Assembly: GCA_009667805.1 (NCBI GenBank)
Contig: CM019066.1
Span: 115,682,190-115,746,189 of the forward strand
Source of the DNA: Leptobrachium leishanense
Lineage: Eukaryota > Chordata > Amphibia > Anura > Megophryidae
DNA: 64,000 nt
Reading direction: 5' to 3'
The notes beneath the pieces are model-generated. The model did no database searches. It was not told the origin of the DNA and was given only the letters and a program-made list of their open reading frames with translations. The number at the start of each line of letters is the position of its first letter. Positions within the stretch are counted from its first letter, which is position 1. This document shows positions 32,851-45,533 of the stretch, one piece after another. Both the position numbers and the translations under genes were made by a program.

Positions 32851-34035
32851 CCCTTAACGAAGTACATTGTCGAAGCATTTTTCACAATGATTAAAGTCTA
32901 TAAGTCTTTCGCGTGTGATGTGACCAGTTTTCCAGCTCTTGAATTTGAATAGTGTCTGCTATTCATCCTCTTGAGGTTGTCCTCTTGACATCCTCCTCTG
33001 TCAGGTGGTATGGGTGTTGTTGGTGGACGGCTATTTTTTCTCTCTAGAGATCTTTGATTAAGTCTGAGCTCTGACCAGGCCACTCACAGACATTCAGAGC
33101 CTCTAAGCCAATGTTTGTCAACTCCGGTACCACGTGAGTTTATCTCCATCGATTTATACGCTTGAAGTTTACTGCGTTATCTCTGAATTACACTATGGTC
33201 CCTTTCTATGTTTTTATCCATGTAAATTACCATAATTACCAGTGGACGTGGGACGAGGTCATCCCTGAAGGGACCCAATGCTGATATACTGAGCCTTAAA
33301 ATATTCAGGGTCTGATCCATGTGAGTGGACATTGGTCAATGTACGAGCATATTAGGCTATATTGTGTTATATACTGCGCAATTTGTGTTTTCTCCATTTT
33401 TTTTTTATTGCATGTACTCAAGGATACAAGCATCGTGTGATAAACCATGTGGGTAATATCCATCAGTGTGCCCACGTGTTGAGGTGTTCATGCTAATGAA
33501 TTTTCATGCATGTGACTATGATGTATAGATTTTGCACACCCTTTCTATGGGATATATATACGGGTGCTTTCCTTTTTTTCTGTGTATATTAACTAGCTTC
33601 CATTAATAGCTGTACTTTTTATGTGTAGGTCTGTGTAGTGCAATTAGCTGACAGTTGAGCTGATGGAGGCATCTTGTTCCCCAAGCGCAGCAAAAATTAT
33701 GCCAACGTCCATAGAAATAATATAAGTATTGTCCAAAGTGGGTTACAAGGAGATTTTATAACTCTAGTCCTTCTATAACCTTAGAAACATTTTGATATTT
33801 CCTCATCTGTTTAAAAAGACATGTTTAAGTATTGAATTTCTGCAAAATGCTAAGTTGTTTAAAGGCCACTGACTAGCACAACTCAACTGTAATGGGATCA
33901 GGGTGAGGTATTCACTAAAGGGAAACTTTGGCTAATTGAGGAGTAGAAACAGATATTTCTTCGAGAGATTACCCAAGTGCAAAGTGGCTATCACTACTGA
34001 TTGACACTTGTTAGCAGAAGTCTGCATTAGAGCAG

Positions 34036-34150
34036 GGACCTCAATATTGCCCCACCCCCAATGTTGCTGAACTACAAAGTCCATGATTCTCTGGCTATCG
34101 GTTGCATTCAAAGAATCCTGGGAATTATTGGCCATCAACGTCGGGGTGAG
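34036..34150. repeat. Remnant of a palindromic hAT-like MITE
   Basis: GAACTACAAAGTCCATGATTC and an inverted AGAATCCTGGGAATTATTGG about 50 bp later resemble the widespread ACTACAACTCCCATGATTC-type MITE. Other traces are at 37130, 47319, 56955 and 62104. Confidence 0.5.
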
Positions 34151-34659
34151 GGCAGAGATTGAGATTCCAGAGACTAGACCACATTGTATGTGGAGAGGCC
34201 AGGTCAGATTGCTCGAAGCAATATATCCCATATTGGTTGCTGTGAACTATTGAAGGTTTAATAATATATATATATATAATTTGTTTAAGGGATGTAAGAT
34301 AAGAGCAGCAAAGGTGCAACCCTAAAAGAAACTCCAGACTGTAGACCCATGCAGAAAAAAAGGGATTAACCCAAACGTAGGAAGTCAAAAACAAAAAGAA
34401 CCGGAGACTGGTCGCAAAGTCTCAGCATGTTGCAGTAATGATAAAACATAACTTTTATTGTAGCAATTTTAAAATCGTATAGATTTATGAGTAGTGTGTA
34501 ACAAAGTGTCAAATATCTACGTCGGTCAAAAGGAGGGTAGACTCAGGAGGATTTGGAATTGAGCTTGAGGCTTGACTGCAATGGATTCGGGACTTTGATT
34601 GACTTTGATACACTGCTATGGGCAAAACTAGTTTTGCCCTTTTGAGAGGACAAGAACGC

Positions 34660-34815
34660 TAGGGCTGCCAGTTCCTCGATGTTTCTCGGGACACACATAA
34701 TTTATTTATGCTTTCGGGCAGTGCATGAAAAATCCAACCATGCTGCAGGTAAGGAATCAGAGGAATCCCAGGTGACCTGCGGCATTATACATGTTGCATG
34801 GCAGCACCTTCCCTT
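34660..34815. mobile_element. Half copy of the 24410 hAT-like MITE
   Basis: CTAGGGCTGCCAGTTCCTCG, TTTCGGGCAGTGCATGAAAA and CCCAGGTGACCTGC match the 24410-24876 element in inverse order. The other terminus is missing. Confidence 0.55.
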
Positions 34816-35261
34816 TGCTTTCCTTCTGGATGACCTGCATAATTCAAAAAAGCCAGATATTGGATTCCAAATATTCTCCTCCTCCAACATGACTGCGCTG
34901 TGTTGTGGAGGGAGGGACTGCTCCGAGCAGAGCCATTCTGCTGGACAGCCCTCACTCAGTGTGCTATGGTAGCTGTCAGTCTCGAGTAGAATGACAGCCA
35001 GAGCAGCAGAGGGCTGACCAGTAGGATGCATCTCTGTTTGCCACAGACCCTCCCTCCTATGGCATGCCGCAGTATCCTGATCTATATAAAGGGGTGACGC
35101 CCTGCCGAATGGGTAAAACTTTTTATGCTCATGACAGGTACACTTCAGTCCATTGGTAGGAGAGCGTAGCTGTATTGTATCAAACATTGTTCTCTTTCAA
35201 TCTCTGCATTTTTGATGTATAATGTTTGGTCTGCTTTATAGTGTATAGCCCTTGATATTTA

Positions 35262-35505
35262 GGCCAGGGTCAGACGAGCGCACTTCAGAGTGGAAGGAAC
35301 GTTCGTGATGGTGGACATTCCTTCCGCTTGACACCCGTCTGGCCACCTCACTGATCGCAGTCATTGAGCTCAGCGCTGCAAAGCTCGATTGGATCACGCT
35401 TTGCAGCCCCGTCAACGCAAGTAACCTTGTGACAAGGTAGCTTTGTGCACGGACGCTTGTAGAGCACGCATTTTGTGCGCACTACAGCGTGTGACTGCAG
35501 TTAAT
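35262..35505 (+). mobile_element. GTCAGACG-type MITE (subfamily C), right-truncated
   Basis: It begins GGCCAGGGTCAGACGAGCGC and follows the 19383 copy (GAGTGGAAGGAACG, GGCCACCTCACTGA) until about 35505, where the right TIR is absent. Confidence 0.7.
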
Positions 35506-36386
35506 CTCCATTTTCCCCCCTTTTACCAGCGCATATTTTTATTGTTCTAGGAAGCCTGTGATCGGTGTGTACAGTCTTTGTGCAGGAGTATTCCTGGAAT
35601 AGTGAACCCTTCTGGTATAGATTGTGTCCCTATTATTTTGGGAGATCGTTTTCCATTAAGTGCTCCTGCTGCCTTGGGCGTACTGAATCTTTCCATGCCG
35701 TTGACCCCGTGGCCTCAAACAAAAGGAAAAAAATTGCATCATAGAATCCTATTCCATGCATTGAAAGCATTGGAAAAGCGCAACAAAGTATTAAATTGCT
35801 TGTGAAATCATAATGTATTAACCCATTAAAATCCTTTTACGACAACAAATGAACTGCTCCTGTATTCGAAAACAAAAGACGTTTAATAGAAATCGATTGA
35901 TAGAATTTATTCTGCGAAAAGCCCATATACACGTCCATCGCAGGTAGCTGAAGCAAGTAGAATACATTAAGCCAAATAAAGGACAGATTGAGCAGCCGAA
36001 CAAGCTCGTTATCTGTGGTTCTTCTAATCCACACTGATTATAATCAGCCATGCTGGTTTGAGAATACTTGACTGAGCAGTGAGGATTACATAAGGTTGGT
36101 GGGAGCTTTATGTGCGCACGGGCTTGGTGTCTCACAGATAATCAGAAAGCAGCTCTGGATTCTTTTCTTCAAGCTTTTGCGGCTGCGGAAAATAAGGGAG
36201 AAAACAATGATTCCCATAATCTTTAGCCAGTTTATACATCATCCAAAAAAAGACTATTCAATAAATGCAAGAGAAGAACAGTGCGGTATCCCAGGGATCT
36301 AAACAAAATAAGTGCAGGAATTCTTCAAGATTTCTCCCTAATCTGCCACTACACTTACACATTCTATATCAATGTTTAAACCATAA

Positions 36387-36821
36387 GGCTAGGGTCAGAG
36401 TGGGGCAGTCGGAACGCGCGTGCAGACGCACTAAATCACGGCGGCAGTAGCAGCACATAACGGCCAATGACGGCCAATATATGCAGTACGTGCGTACGAA
36501 AGTGCGCCGACACCACGCAACCAGCAAATGAACGCATTTTTATCAGAACGTGAAACCGCTGCTACTGACGTACAAAGTGCGCTGCGGCCGCATAGCAGCG
36601 TGTGTGCGTGATTAGGAGACGTCAGACGCTGCTAGTGTGCGGCCAACATAACGTTCAAACAGCCGGATTCCCTAGACTTCTTTTCACCCCATCGTCATGA
36701 AATACGTCCAGAATTGCGCATCGTCTGACCACTTAAGCGTATTCCGTGAAAAAATGCGTGCGCACGCATCGACGTACATTTTGACGGTGGCTGCAGAAAA
36801 TGCGCTCATCTGTCCCTAGCC
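36387..36821 (+). mobile_element. GTCAGACG-type MITE (subfamily A), copy 2
   Basis: The ends GGCTAGGGTCAGAGTGG and TCTGTCCCTAGCC are inverted. The body matches the copies at 44053 and 45534 (GTGTGTGCGTGATTAGGAGA). Confidence 0.85.
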
Positions 36822-37480
36822 TTAGATATGCTGGTCTTTAGGGAATCCTTATTTTAATTGTAATACATATCACATATTTCTGGTGACGTAATAAGGAAAC
36901 CTGTGATTGGAACCACTATAAAAGCTTCTCCGTGTTTGTGCCAAAAAGGAACTCCGTTCTCTCTAAGAAAATAGGGGAGGAACTGCCTTCCTGCCCAACT
37001 TGACCATTGGATTGTCCATAGACTGTTTGTTGGTCTTTAACACTCTTTAGTCACCATGACCACATAAGCAAATATAAATGGTGATGGTGGCCAAAGAAGG
37101 AATGTTTGACTCTACCCTCCTTGGTACTGCTAAACTACCACTCCCATGACTGAAGGCAGTCGGCATCTGGGGGCGCCGGATTTTGACATACCTATGCTAG
37201 AGTGTGTGTCAGTCTTCCCTTTAAGTTGTCCTTGGGTATTTGGACATTTAAGGAAGAAGACGTCTTGGTGAACAATGTGACTGCTGGACAACCTTCTGGG
37301 GTTTGGGAGTTCATAGAATAAGAGTCACCATACAGTTGCACACTGATATAATTTAAGTCGGACTCGATGCTTCTCTGTGTTACTCCATTGAGGGGTATCT
37401 GACTCCATATGTGAGCTCTCCAATGCCAAGCTGCTCGGAGAACTGGGGAGAACTGGCATAGTATACACAGTGAGTTTTAA

Positions 37481-38084
37481 CCTCCCTGGCGGTATTCCCG
37501 AGTGTGACCTCGGGGTTAAATTTCGCTACTGCGAATGGTAACCCCGAGCCACACTCGGGCTGGATACATACTCACCTCCTCCTGGCTCCCTCGCTGTCCC
37601 GCAGTGTGATCGCGGCGAGCTGCTTCCTGGAAGGCTCCCTGCGAGTCACACGTTGCAGGGGGGCGGGACTAGTAGCAAACTTAGAAAAATTGGATTCTAA
37701 AGTGCAATGTTTATGAATGGCCACTAAGTGGCAGTACAGGATAAGAAATAGACCATACATAGTCTCACCCTTGTTTTCAAGACAGATTTCAGTGTTTTTT
37801 GTTGTATTTTATTGAATATCATTTATTTGCATTATTTTTGGATAATTATTTTTGGGATAATAAGTTATGTCGTGTTTCAAACTTTATCGGACTCAGTGTA
37901 TTTACTAATTATTTATTTATTTATTTATAAAGGATTTTACCAGTAAGAACTCTTGATTTCACGGATTTCAGTGCGTGATTCCTAATTATTACAGGCTAAC
38001 TATGTACAAAAACACCTTTCCTTTAAAAAAAAATTGAGACGCTTTTAGACACGAAATTTTGAAAAAATTAGACCGCCAGGGAGG
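37481..38084. mobile_element. TTAA-flanked MITE with CCTCCCTGGCGGT ends, copy 2
   Basis: The ends CCTCCCTGGCGGTATTCC and AGACCGCCAGGGAGG lie between TTAA copies (37477-37480, 38085-38088). It is longer than the 6897 copy because of AT-rich material at about 37680-38030. Confidence 0.85.
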
Positions 38085-38962
38085 TTAACATCCGAAGCAA
38101 AAAATCTGGAAGAGGTGGAATAAAACCTAGGTGGGATCAGGAGTTAATAAAGTTACACACGAGGCACCATGACATGGTGTGCAGACTGTTCATCCTACTG
38201 ACCCTATTCATGACTGTCACTGCGTGTCATGCTAGCCATCAAAAGTGGAGGGGTTCAATACGCTCACACTGGAACCCTGCCAGGGTTATGATCAGCTTTG
38301 CACAAGGTTTGCAAAGCTGATCGTCCAATGCTACTCTGCAGAAGCATTGACCTGCACACGACAATGACTGGAATGACTGCTTATGCTGCTCCTTACAGCC
38401 GAAAGGGCACAGAGAGAAATTTTGGAGCAGGAAGAACTAGGAGATAGATTCAGGAAGGGCTAATAATTATCCCCTGTAATTCGCCAAGCTCCTCTTTCCC
38501 AAATGCAGTGTTTTGCCTGTCCAAATAAAAGGTCCGGCAGGATCGGACCTTGGTGGCTGGTCCACTACATGTCATTTACTGTATTTTAATCGTTTGGGAT
38601 TTGGACGCCCTGTTTCGTGTGGCACCTGTTTCTTGTGTCCATTCACAAGCAGAATGCCCGCCTGTTTTTGCATTTGGTATTTTAATTTTTGTCGGGTATA
38701 CACTACGGGTGATGTAGTGAAAGAGGAGCTTGCCTTGTTCTTATTGTTTGTATTGCAACCTTATTTTCCCAAAGAGGCTTTCAGTATAAAGGGGATTTTG
38801 GTGGTTTAAAAGAAACAAAAAGAAGCTTTAAATTTTATTAAAAAAAATAAAAAATAATAATTTTTAAAACAATATGTAGAGGTGTAGTGGCCCCGTCCAG
38901 ATGAGATTTCGCTATGTGGTATTTGAGATTTTGTTTCTCTCTGGGAGCGAATACCACTTTAA

Positions 38963-39173
38963 CAGGGGATTATTCAGGAAGCACCGGTGTTTGCAGATGC
39001 AAAAATAAGTGTTGTCGCAACGACACACCTAGCTATTTCACAAGGAGAATCCCAACATCCTCAAGACATTAAATTGTGAAGCTTATGAAACGGTTGTTGC
39101 CGTTGTAACATCTTTTTTTTTTTTTTATGCTATTCCAGTGTTTGAAACACCAGCGCTTTCTGAATAACCTCTG
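38963..39173. mobile_element. Small palindromic MITE, Harbinger-like
   Basis: The ends CAGGGGATTATTCAGGAAGC and GCTTTCTGAATAACCTCTG are inverted, with a TAA duplication on both sides (38960-38962, 39174-39176). The whole 211 bp folds on itself (GTTGTCGCAACGACA, TGTTGCCGTTGTAAC). Confidence 0.75.
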
Positions 39174-39754
39174 TAAACCTGTTAATACTGATTATATACT
39201 TTGTGTTTTTCCCTTTTTCTAGTTTAGTTTGAGATTATGCCGTGTCTCCCATCTCTGATGGAAATTATACATGCAGCAAAATAAAAGAAATGGGATGACA
39301 TATGCTGTATGAGTAATCCTCATGATGTAATACGCTGAAATCATTCAAAGTGCACCTTGAGAAATGACTACATGTCCCATCCGTGGGCTTACGCATGTAT
39401 TACTAATATATTGACTATGCATGTATGATCTAATGCAATAAAATGTAACCGCATACAAGAAATCCAAAGTAGATTGTGTCACTGGTAAGAAAAATCCTAT
39501 TTATCTTTGAATGTCTGATTTATACTCTGGAGCAAGAGGCAAAGTGGAAAGTGTACGTGTTGTCATGTTCTATATAGACTCTGCGAGGTGACTGTGAAAT
39601 TCTAACTGAATGAAAGTAGCTTCTCACAGCGTCTAATTGTGCTTTCTCTTATGTAACAATTAAAGATGGTTTATCCAATGTCAGCGGCACTTAGTTACCC
39701 ATTTACTTCTTCATTTGGGCCCAGTGAATGCCATGAGTCAGAGCATTGGAAGAA

Positions 39755-40043
39755 CAGTTGAGTATCCCTTACCCAAAATCCTTGATCAGCGGTATATTTG
39801 CATATAATAAACAGGTATCTTGGGCATAGGACCGAAATCTAAACACAGGATGCGTTTGTGTTTCATATATATCTTTTACATCACCCGTAGGTAATTTGTA
39901 TACCGTACTTTCAATCATTTTATCTGCAGTCACATGAGGTTGGGGGTGTGGAATTTTCAATTTTTTTGGGTAATGTTGATGTAAAAAAAAATATAGAATT
40001 CTGATTTTGGAATATTTCTGTTTCCAGATAAGGGATACTTGTC
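39755..40043. mobile_element. Ancient Tc/mariner-type element
   Basis: GTTGAGTATCCCTTACCCAA on the left and GATAAGGGATACTTG on the right are inverted. The interior GGTATCTTGGGCATAGGACC and GTGTTTCATATATATCTTTT matches a well-known vertebrate non-autonomous element of this type, from memory. Confidence 0.65.
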
Positions 40044-40180
40044 AAAATTAAGAGGTTACAGGTCATTTCTTCTCCTTTGGTAAATTAGAGGAATTGGCCA
40101 CTGCTGGGATTTTGCATATCTCTAAATTAGGACATTTAACCCTTTGACTCGTTTTCTGGCTTTCTCTACCTTTTCGCTAT

Positions 40181-40560
40181 ATTATTATTATTATTATTAT
40201 TGTCATCATTTATATAGCGCCAACAGTTTCTGCAGCATTTTACAATAACCAAAGGGAATGAGATAAACGGACATATGATGGAAACAAGAGGTGTAGAGGG
40301 CCCTGCTCATAGGAGTTTACAATCTGGAGGGTTTGGGGTTCAGAAAGACTAGAGGAATTGCACTAGATAGCAGGATCATTAGTGCCAATGGTTTGGGAAT
40401 AGTGGGGCCATAAGAGCGGCTTCAATCATGTGTGAGTAGGTGAGGAGAGGGATGAGTTGCATCAGTGATGTGGTACCCTAATCTGAAGAGATGGGTTTTG
40501 AGGGATTTCTTGAAGTCCTGAAGATTAGGGGAGAGTTTGATATGACTTCAGTTGTTTGGT
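40181..40560 (-). repeat. Interspersed repeat, TATAGCGCCAACAGTTTC family
   Basis: An (ATT)n tract is followed by CATCATTTATATAGCGCCAA, ACAATAACCAAAGGGAATGAG and then GGAGTTTACAATCTGGAGGG. This looks like the antisense of an L2-type LINE 3' region. A shorter copy is at 58425-58532. Confidence 0.65.
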
Positions 40561-41959
40561 TCCCACCATCCTCTCCTTTTTTTGTGATTATCAAGCCTCA
40601 AATCCCTTTGACCGTTGGCTTGGCACGTCAATGTTCCTAATGGGATAATTATCTATCAAGGTGTTCGCAGATCAGACATTCTAGTTGGTCATAGAACTTG
40701 TACGAGAACATTACAGGTGGGTTTGCTCATTCTTTTTACAGTAATGACATTTACAGGACAGTATGTTCCTCCGTTGTGCACTGCCGTGATTTCTTTACCT
40801 CTGGCAAAGGAAGCTTCGTCCGATCAGTATATAATTTTACGAGTCTTACATTGGACGTATACAAATCCTGTGCCTGGATAGCCGTGGGCTCCTAGAACCC
40901 GAACTCTAGCTTCAAAATATATGCATTGGTTTACACATTTATATTCGGAAATATTTACTGGCTCCTTCAAACAGCTAGTTGGCACCCAAAAAGCCTCAAT
41001 CCCTGCTCTTTATCAATTTTTTTTCCCGTTGTAATCATTTTGGTAATTAGAAGCACAATTGGACAGTGTACAAGACTCAATATGTCCATTAATACAGCAC
41101 TAAGGTTGTGCTTTACCACAGCAAACACTTTGTCACCAATCAACTGCAATCGCTGTGTGATTGGCGTCTCGGGATATGGTTTCTGGACCAGAATGTCAAG
41201 TGTCCAGGTGCTACATTTGACTTTATTTAGACAGTGCAGGCAGCTTATCAGGAGAGCTTAGCTGAGGGGAGCCGCATTCCTCGTGGAAGCTGGGGCCAAG
41301 ATGGTTTTGACAGGCCCAAGTGTTATATGCTAGAGATAGTTTGGGAAGGAACAGATGTCTTTGCCTGTACATGAGAAGAATAAACAGACATCGACCCCAT
41401 ATGAGGAGACTCTAAAACACTCAGGGTAGTGTTAAAGTCAATCTGAGGTTGCAGTGAAGAGGCGATGGTTTGAGTGTGAGATGAGGGAAACTCCGAGCGT
41501 GCTGGCACCTAAATAATGAATTGCAACAGTAAAAGGAAGGACCTATTCATCCAGAAAATATCCAGCCGGAGTTTAAGGGAGAGTTCCAAAAAGGTAGGAG
41601 ACGGCATCGTACAATCGGGATAGCGATGTGCTCACATGGAAGATTATATAGACAGTCGTTACCAATAAATAGACAGTGAAAAGACACGCATTGTATTTGA
41701 ATATAGATTCTAAATTCCCTCAGGAACCAGGTCCTCCAATCCTACTGCATCGTCTTGCTACGTTTGGTATCATTCAGTCATACTTATGTTACAATGTACC
41801 ATCCCCCTTGTCTTGCCATGGACAGTGCTACAGAATTTGTGGTCAATATATAAAGGTTAATCATATGTAAATTATTATTATTTCCAGTGCTCGACATCAC
41901 TTTTATGATATCATGTAGAAAAGTAAAATGAGCAACATATATATATATTTAAATTTATA

Positions 41960-42458
41960 CACACCCTGTCTTGCCCAAAAAAAGTCACACACTTTAATAT
42001 TTCAGAATAGCCTTGTTTTAATAAGTTTATGCTGCCTATGACACAACATTTATTTACATCCAAAGTTGCCTTCATTTGTCACCTAGATCTTCTATCGATG
42101 ATGGCAGAATAGGGGCATTGCATAAAGTCTTCTCCAGCACATTATCCCAAAGATTCTCAATGGGGTTAAGATCTGGACTCTGGGGTGGCCAACCCATTCC
42201 TGAAAATGCTGTTTCATGCTCCTTTAAGCCCGATGAATCCTGGCATTTTCATGTCGGAATATGCCCGCGCCATCAGGGAAGGAAAAAAAATCCATTAATG
42301 GGAGAACCTGGTCAGTCAGTATATTCAGAAAATCAGCTGAGCTCATTTTTTCCAGCTGAAACATTAATCACTGCAGTAATTATCCAATGGAAGGCTCACA
42401 CCTATTTCTGTTGTTAAATCCAAATGGTGACTTTTTTTTTTTTTTGGGCAATGCACTG
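41960..42458 (-). pseudogene. Tc1/mariner transposase remnant between TIRs
   Basis: The minus strand at 42075-42205 encodes [20 protein letters not shown], the diagnostic D-x-N-P-I-E motif at the C-terminus of Tc1 DDE transposases, which carries the last catalytic Glu. The ends TTGCCCAAAAAAAGTCAC and GTGAC(T)nGGGCAATGCACTG are inverted, and TA flanks both ends. Most of the transposase is deleted, leaving a 0.5 kb non-autonomous copy. Confidence 0.85.
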
Positions 42459-43493
42459 TAAAGTCTAAATTTGGGACCAATTTTGACCCAGATTGATTAC
42501 ATGCAAACCAAGCAAAGGACATCATTAAGAGGTGTTACAGCTGAGTTTACAACGAGTTAAAACGTGAGAGTCCAACCTATATTGGGTAGAAAGTAATCCA
42601 CCAGGGCTTTCCCTGCCACGGGATTATATTAATTGCTCCATAATAGACAGCACGTAGTCTGCGCAAGATCACGAAGAAGCTTAATGGTGCGCTCCGTCTC
42701 CTCTCATCCATTTTATTTTTAATGCTCTTATTTATTTCATATTTAATTTTTTGATAAAGATTTCCATTGTACATACCTACCACGTGCGGCGTCACTTACA
42801 CCGAAGATCTACACCGTTAGCAAAACATAACAAAGACCAAGGCTGCCGCGGATTATAGTCTTTGCATGTAGTTAATCTTTTTACACCAGATTAGAATCCA
42901 TTTGTCTTTTAATTGTGTACAACAATTTCTCCTGTGTATATTCGCAAAGAACACGCACTCACATTAGAATAACATTCAGATTATAGTTTGGGGGCAGGTT
43001 TGAGTCTCTTAATTTCTGTTTAAAAAAAAAAGCCTAAATATTTTTGCTTCGGATATTGCACGCAGTTTACAGATAATTGTAAAATGTTCTAGTTGGGTTT
43101 TTTCCCCTCGTTTCCTTTTTTAGAAAGCTGTTGCCTTTCATCCTCAAATAATAACACCTTCTGCTAGTCCTGGGATTCTTAATGATTTAATTACAGATTG
43201 CGTTAATAAGAGACTTTCCTGACAATGAGTCACCAGCAACACTATCCTACGTTTTAAATTTAAAGGGACTTTAATCCGATGTTTTCATTTCCCATCTATC
43301 TTTGGATATATTGCTATATAAGTGAAATCCATATTTTGAGCTTTTACTATTTTTGATTATTTATTTACTTTTAGTTTCTTTTTTTTTCTCTTATGAAAAG
43401 TTTAAATCCCACGGTTTATTTTTTGTGAATTTAGACAGCTGGAAAGAAGCTTCCAGGGGTATTTATGATCTAAATTCCAAATTTTGATACTAG

Positions 43494-43673
43494 CAGGGTT
43501 ATTCAGAGAGAGGTGAAAACCAGGAGAATTGACTGGAGAAGTGGAAAATCCAGGTCAAAATAGCCAAACCAGAAAAATTCACCCATTTATCCCACTTTCC
43601 AAATCGGCTATTCGGTCTAGATTGTTCTCTTCTGCCAATTCTCCTGATTTTCACCTTTCTCTGAATAACCCTG
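43494..43673. mobile_element. 180-bp palindromic MITE, Harbinger-like, copy 1
   Basis: CAGGGTTATTCAGAGAGAGG and its inverse CACCTTTCTCTGAATAACCCTG lie between TAG duplications (43491-43493, 43674-43676). The interior is almost a perfect hairpin (CAGGAGAATTGACTGG...CCAATTCTCCTG). Confidence 0.85.
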
Positions 43674-44052
43674 TAGGTCTGTATGGTAGTTCCACATTTA
43701 ATCAACGACTTCACTAAATATCTCTGACTTTCTATGTTTGTCCACATTTAAGAAGTGGTGGGAGCTGCCAGAGCGGATCACATTAGGCCTGGCAGGGTTT
43801 TAGGTGACAGCAGAGGCTGTCAGATTTGGCTCTCCAGACGGTTATCGTAAATTTCCAAAGTTGACAGCGTTGCTGGTTTTCATCTGAGAATTCTCACACT
43901 TCAAACCCTCTTAGACTATAGCAAATAATCTTACTGGGTAGATGTGACCAACATGAGAGAAACACATTAAGCCCACACCATCTGACCCCATGGCCCCGTG
44001 TCAGCAGGCGAGTTTGAGAGTTCAAGCAGCACCGTGTATACCGACAGATTAA

Positions 44053-44479
44053 GGCTGGGGTCAGACCAGCGCACTTTTAACGTGCGTTCTGGCGCACATA
44101 ATTACGGCCGCACTAGCAGCAGATGACTGGCAATGACGGCCAATATACGAAGTACGGTCGCACAAAAGTCCGGCCGCGCAACGCAAGTGGAAAACGAACG
44201 CATTTTTCTGAGAACGCTGAACCGCTAGTACTGACGTACTGAGTGCGCAGCTGCGGCATAGCGGCGTGTGTGCGTGATTAGGAGATGTCAGACACTGCTA
44301 ATGTCCAGCCTACATAACGTCCAGACGCAAAAAGAGTTTTTTTGACGATCCGAAAAAATCACGCACGAAAAATGCGCATCGTATGACCGTTTTCGCGCAC
44401 TCCGTGAAAAAATACGTCAATTCGTTCGGACGCACTTTTTTACGTTCGCGTGTAAAAATGCTTTCGTTTGACCCTAGCC
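44053..44479 (+). mobile_element. GTCAGACG-type MITE (subfamily A), copy 3
   Basis: GGCTGGGGTCAGACCAGCGC and GTTTGACCCTAGCC are exactly flanked by TTAA on both sides (44049-44052, 44480-44483). This is the best evidence that the family targets TTAA. Confidence 0.88.
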
Positions 44480-44684
44480 TTAAAGGATATTCTAGTCACA
44501 AAATGTTATTGTTTCAAAAACACATCAGCTTGGTCCCGATCATAGCTTCTCGTATGTGCAGATCTAGACTGTGAGTTGGCAATGTTTTTTGGGTTTTTTT
44601 CCTACCTTTAGGGGCTATGCAGGAAAATAGTCATAAAATGAGAAGATCTATCCATACAGAGTGTGACACTTTTCGTGTAGAATG

Positions 44685-44896
44685 TTTGTTTTTGTTTTTT
44701 TTAGAAAGTATTTTACCAGGAAGGATACATTGAGATTTCTCTCGTTTTCAAGTATGTCCTGGGTGGCGAATATGTACCGTTAGGGGTCTTGCCTAAGGAC
44801 GCTTACTGGAGAGGTGCTCTTGCTGGGATTTGAATCTGCGTCTCCACAGGCTCTCTCCACGCAGAGCAGTGATGTTACCTCTACTCCACCCAGCCG
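44685..44896 (-). mobile_element. tRNA-derived SINE with V-SINE-type core, copy 2
   Basis: It has the same structure as 24545-24748: tRNA-like head on the right, GTCCTTAGGCAAGACCCCT core, LINE-like tail and A-rich end on the left. It is flanked by GTAGAATG duplications (44677-44684 and 44897-44904). The B box is mutated (AGATTCAAATCCC). Confidence 0.85.
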
Positions 44897-45017
44897 GTAG
44901 AATGGCTCTTTAATGGAGTTATTTCACTGAATGTGTTTTTTAGGCCAAGACTAACGTTGTGACTATGAAATAAATAGAAGTCCCATCATGCTTGGCCAGC
45001 CTGGTTTGTGCAATAAC

Positions 45018-45297
45018 CAGTGGAAAAGGAGCTAGAGAGTGTAAATAAAATAGCGCCAGTCTTGCTATGTTTTTTTATGTAGAAGATTTTATGTTTATGT
45101 GCTGCTCTACAAAAGAAGCCAGTGAGAAATCCCCCATCTACCCCAAAGGTCACAGAGACTACAGTAGAAAAACAGAAGGCTTCTACAAGCGCACAGACAA
45201 TCCGTATACCAGTGACTATTGACATACGTAACATCACTGGTATACTCATTATTATATCCACATAGTCTGTGCGCTTGTAGAAGCCTTCTGTTTTCTA
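45018..45297. repeat. Snap-back insertion flanked by a 17-bp direct repeat
   Basis: CTGGTTTGTGCAATAAC occurs at 45001-45017 and 45298-45314. Between them the right half is a hairpin: 45163-45198 against 45263-45297 (36/35 bp with one indel, GAAGGCTTCTACAAGCGCAC), plus inner arms TATACCAGTGA and TCACTGGTATA. It matches none of the other families here. Confidence 0.7.
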
Positions 45298-45533
45298 CTG
45301 GTTTGTGCAATAACTTGTGCAAAACAACTGAAAACCTCTTTGTGATGGTACATGAAACCAGTGTATTAATCCAACAAATGGATTGGGGTAAGTTTTAGCT
45401 GGGTGTTCTTGTTTTAGATTTTTGTTATTGCATTTTTCTATTTTTCATCTTTGCTTGTGCAAAATCTGTAAATCACTAATCCCGGGGCCTCTTTGTATGA
45501 CTAGCTCCACACAGACCATTTGACGTAGGTTTA

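Noticed and set aside
32257..32857. Overlapping frames of 77-164 codons around the CA repeat
   Set aside because: They lie wholly within the hAT element at 31985-32850, include a microsatellite translation (THTHTH) and have no homology.
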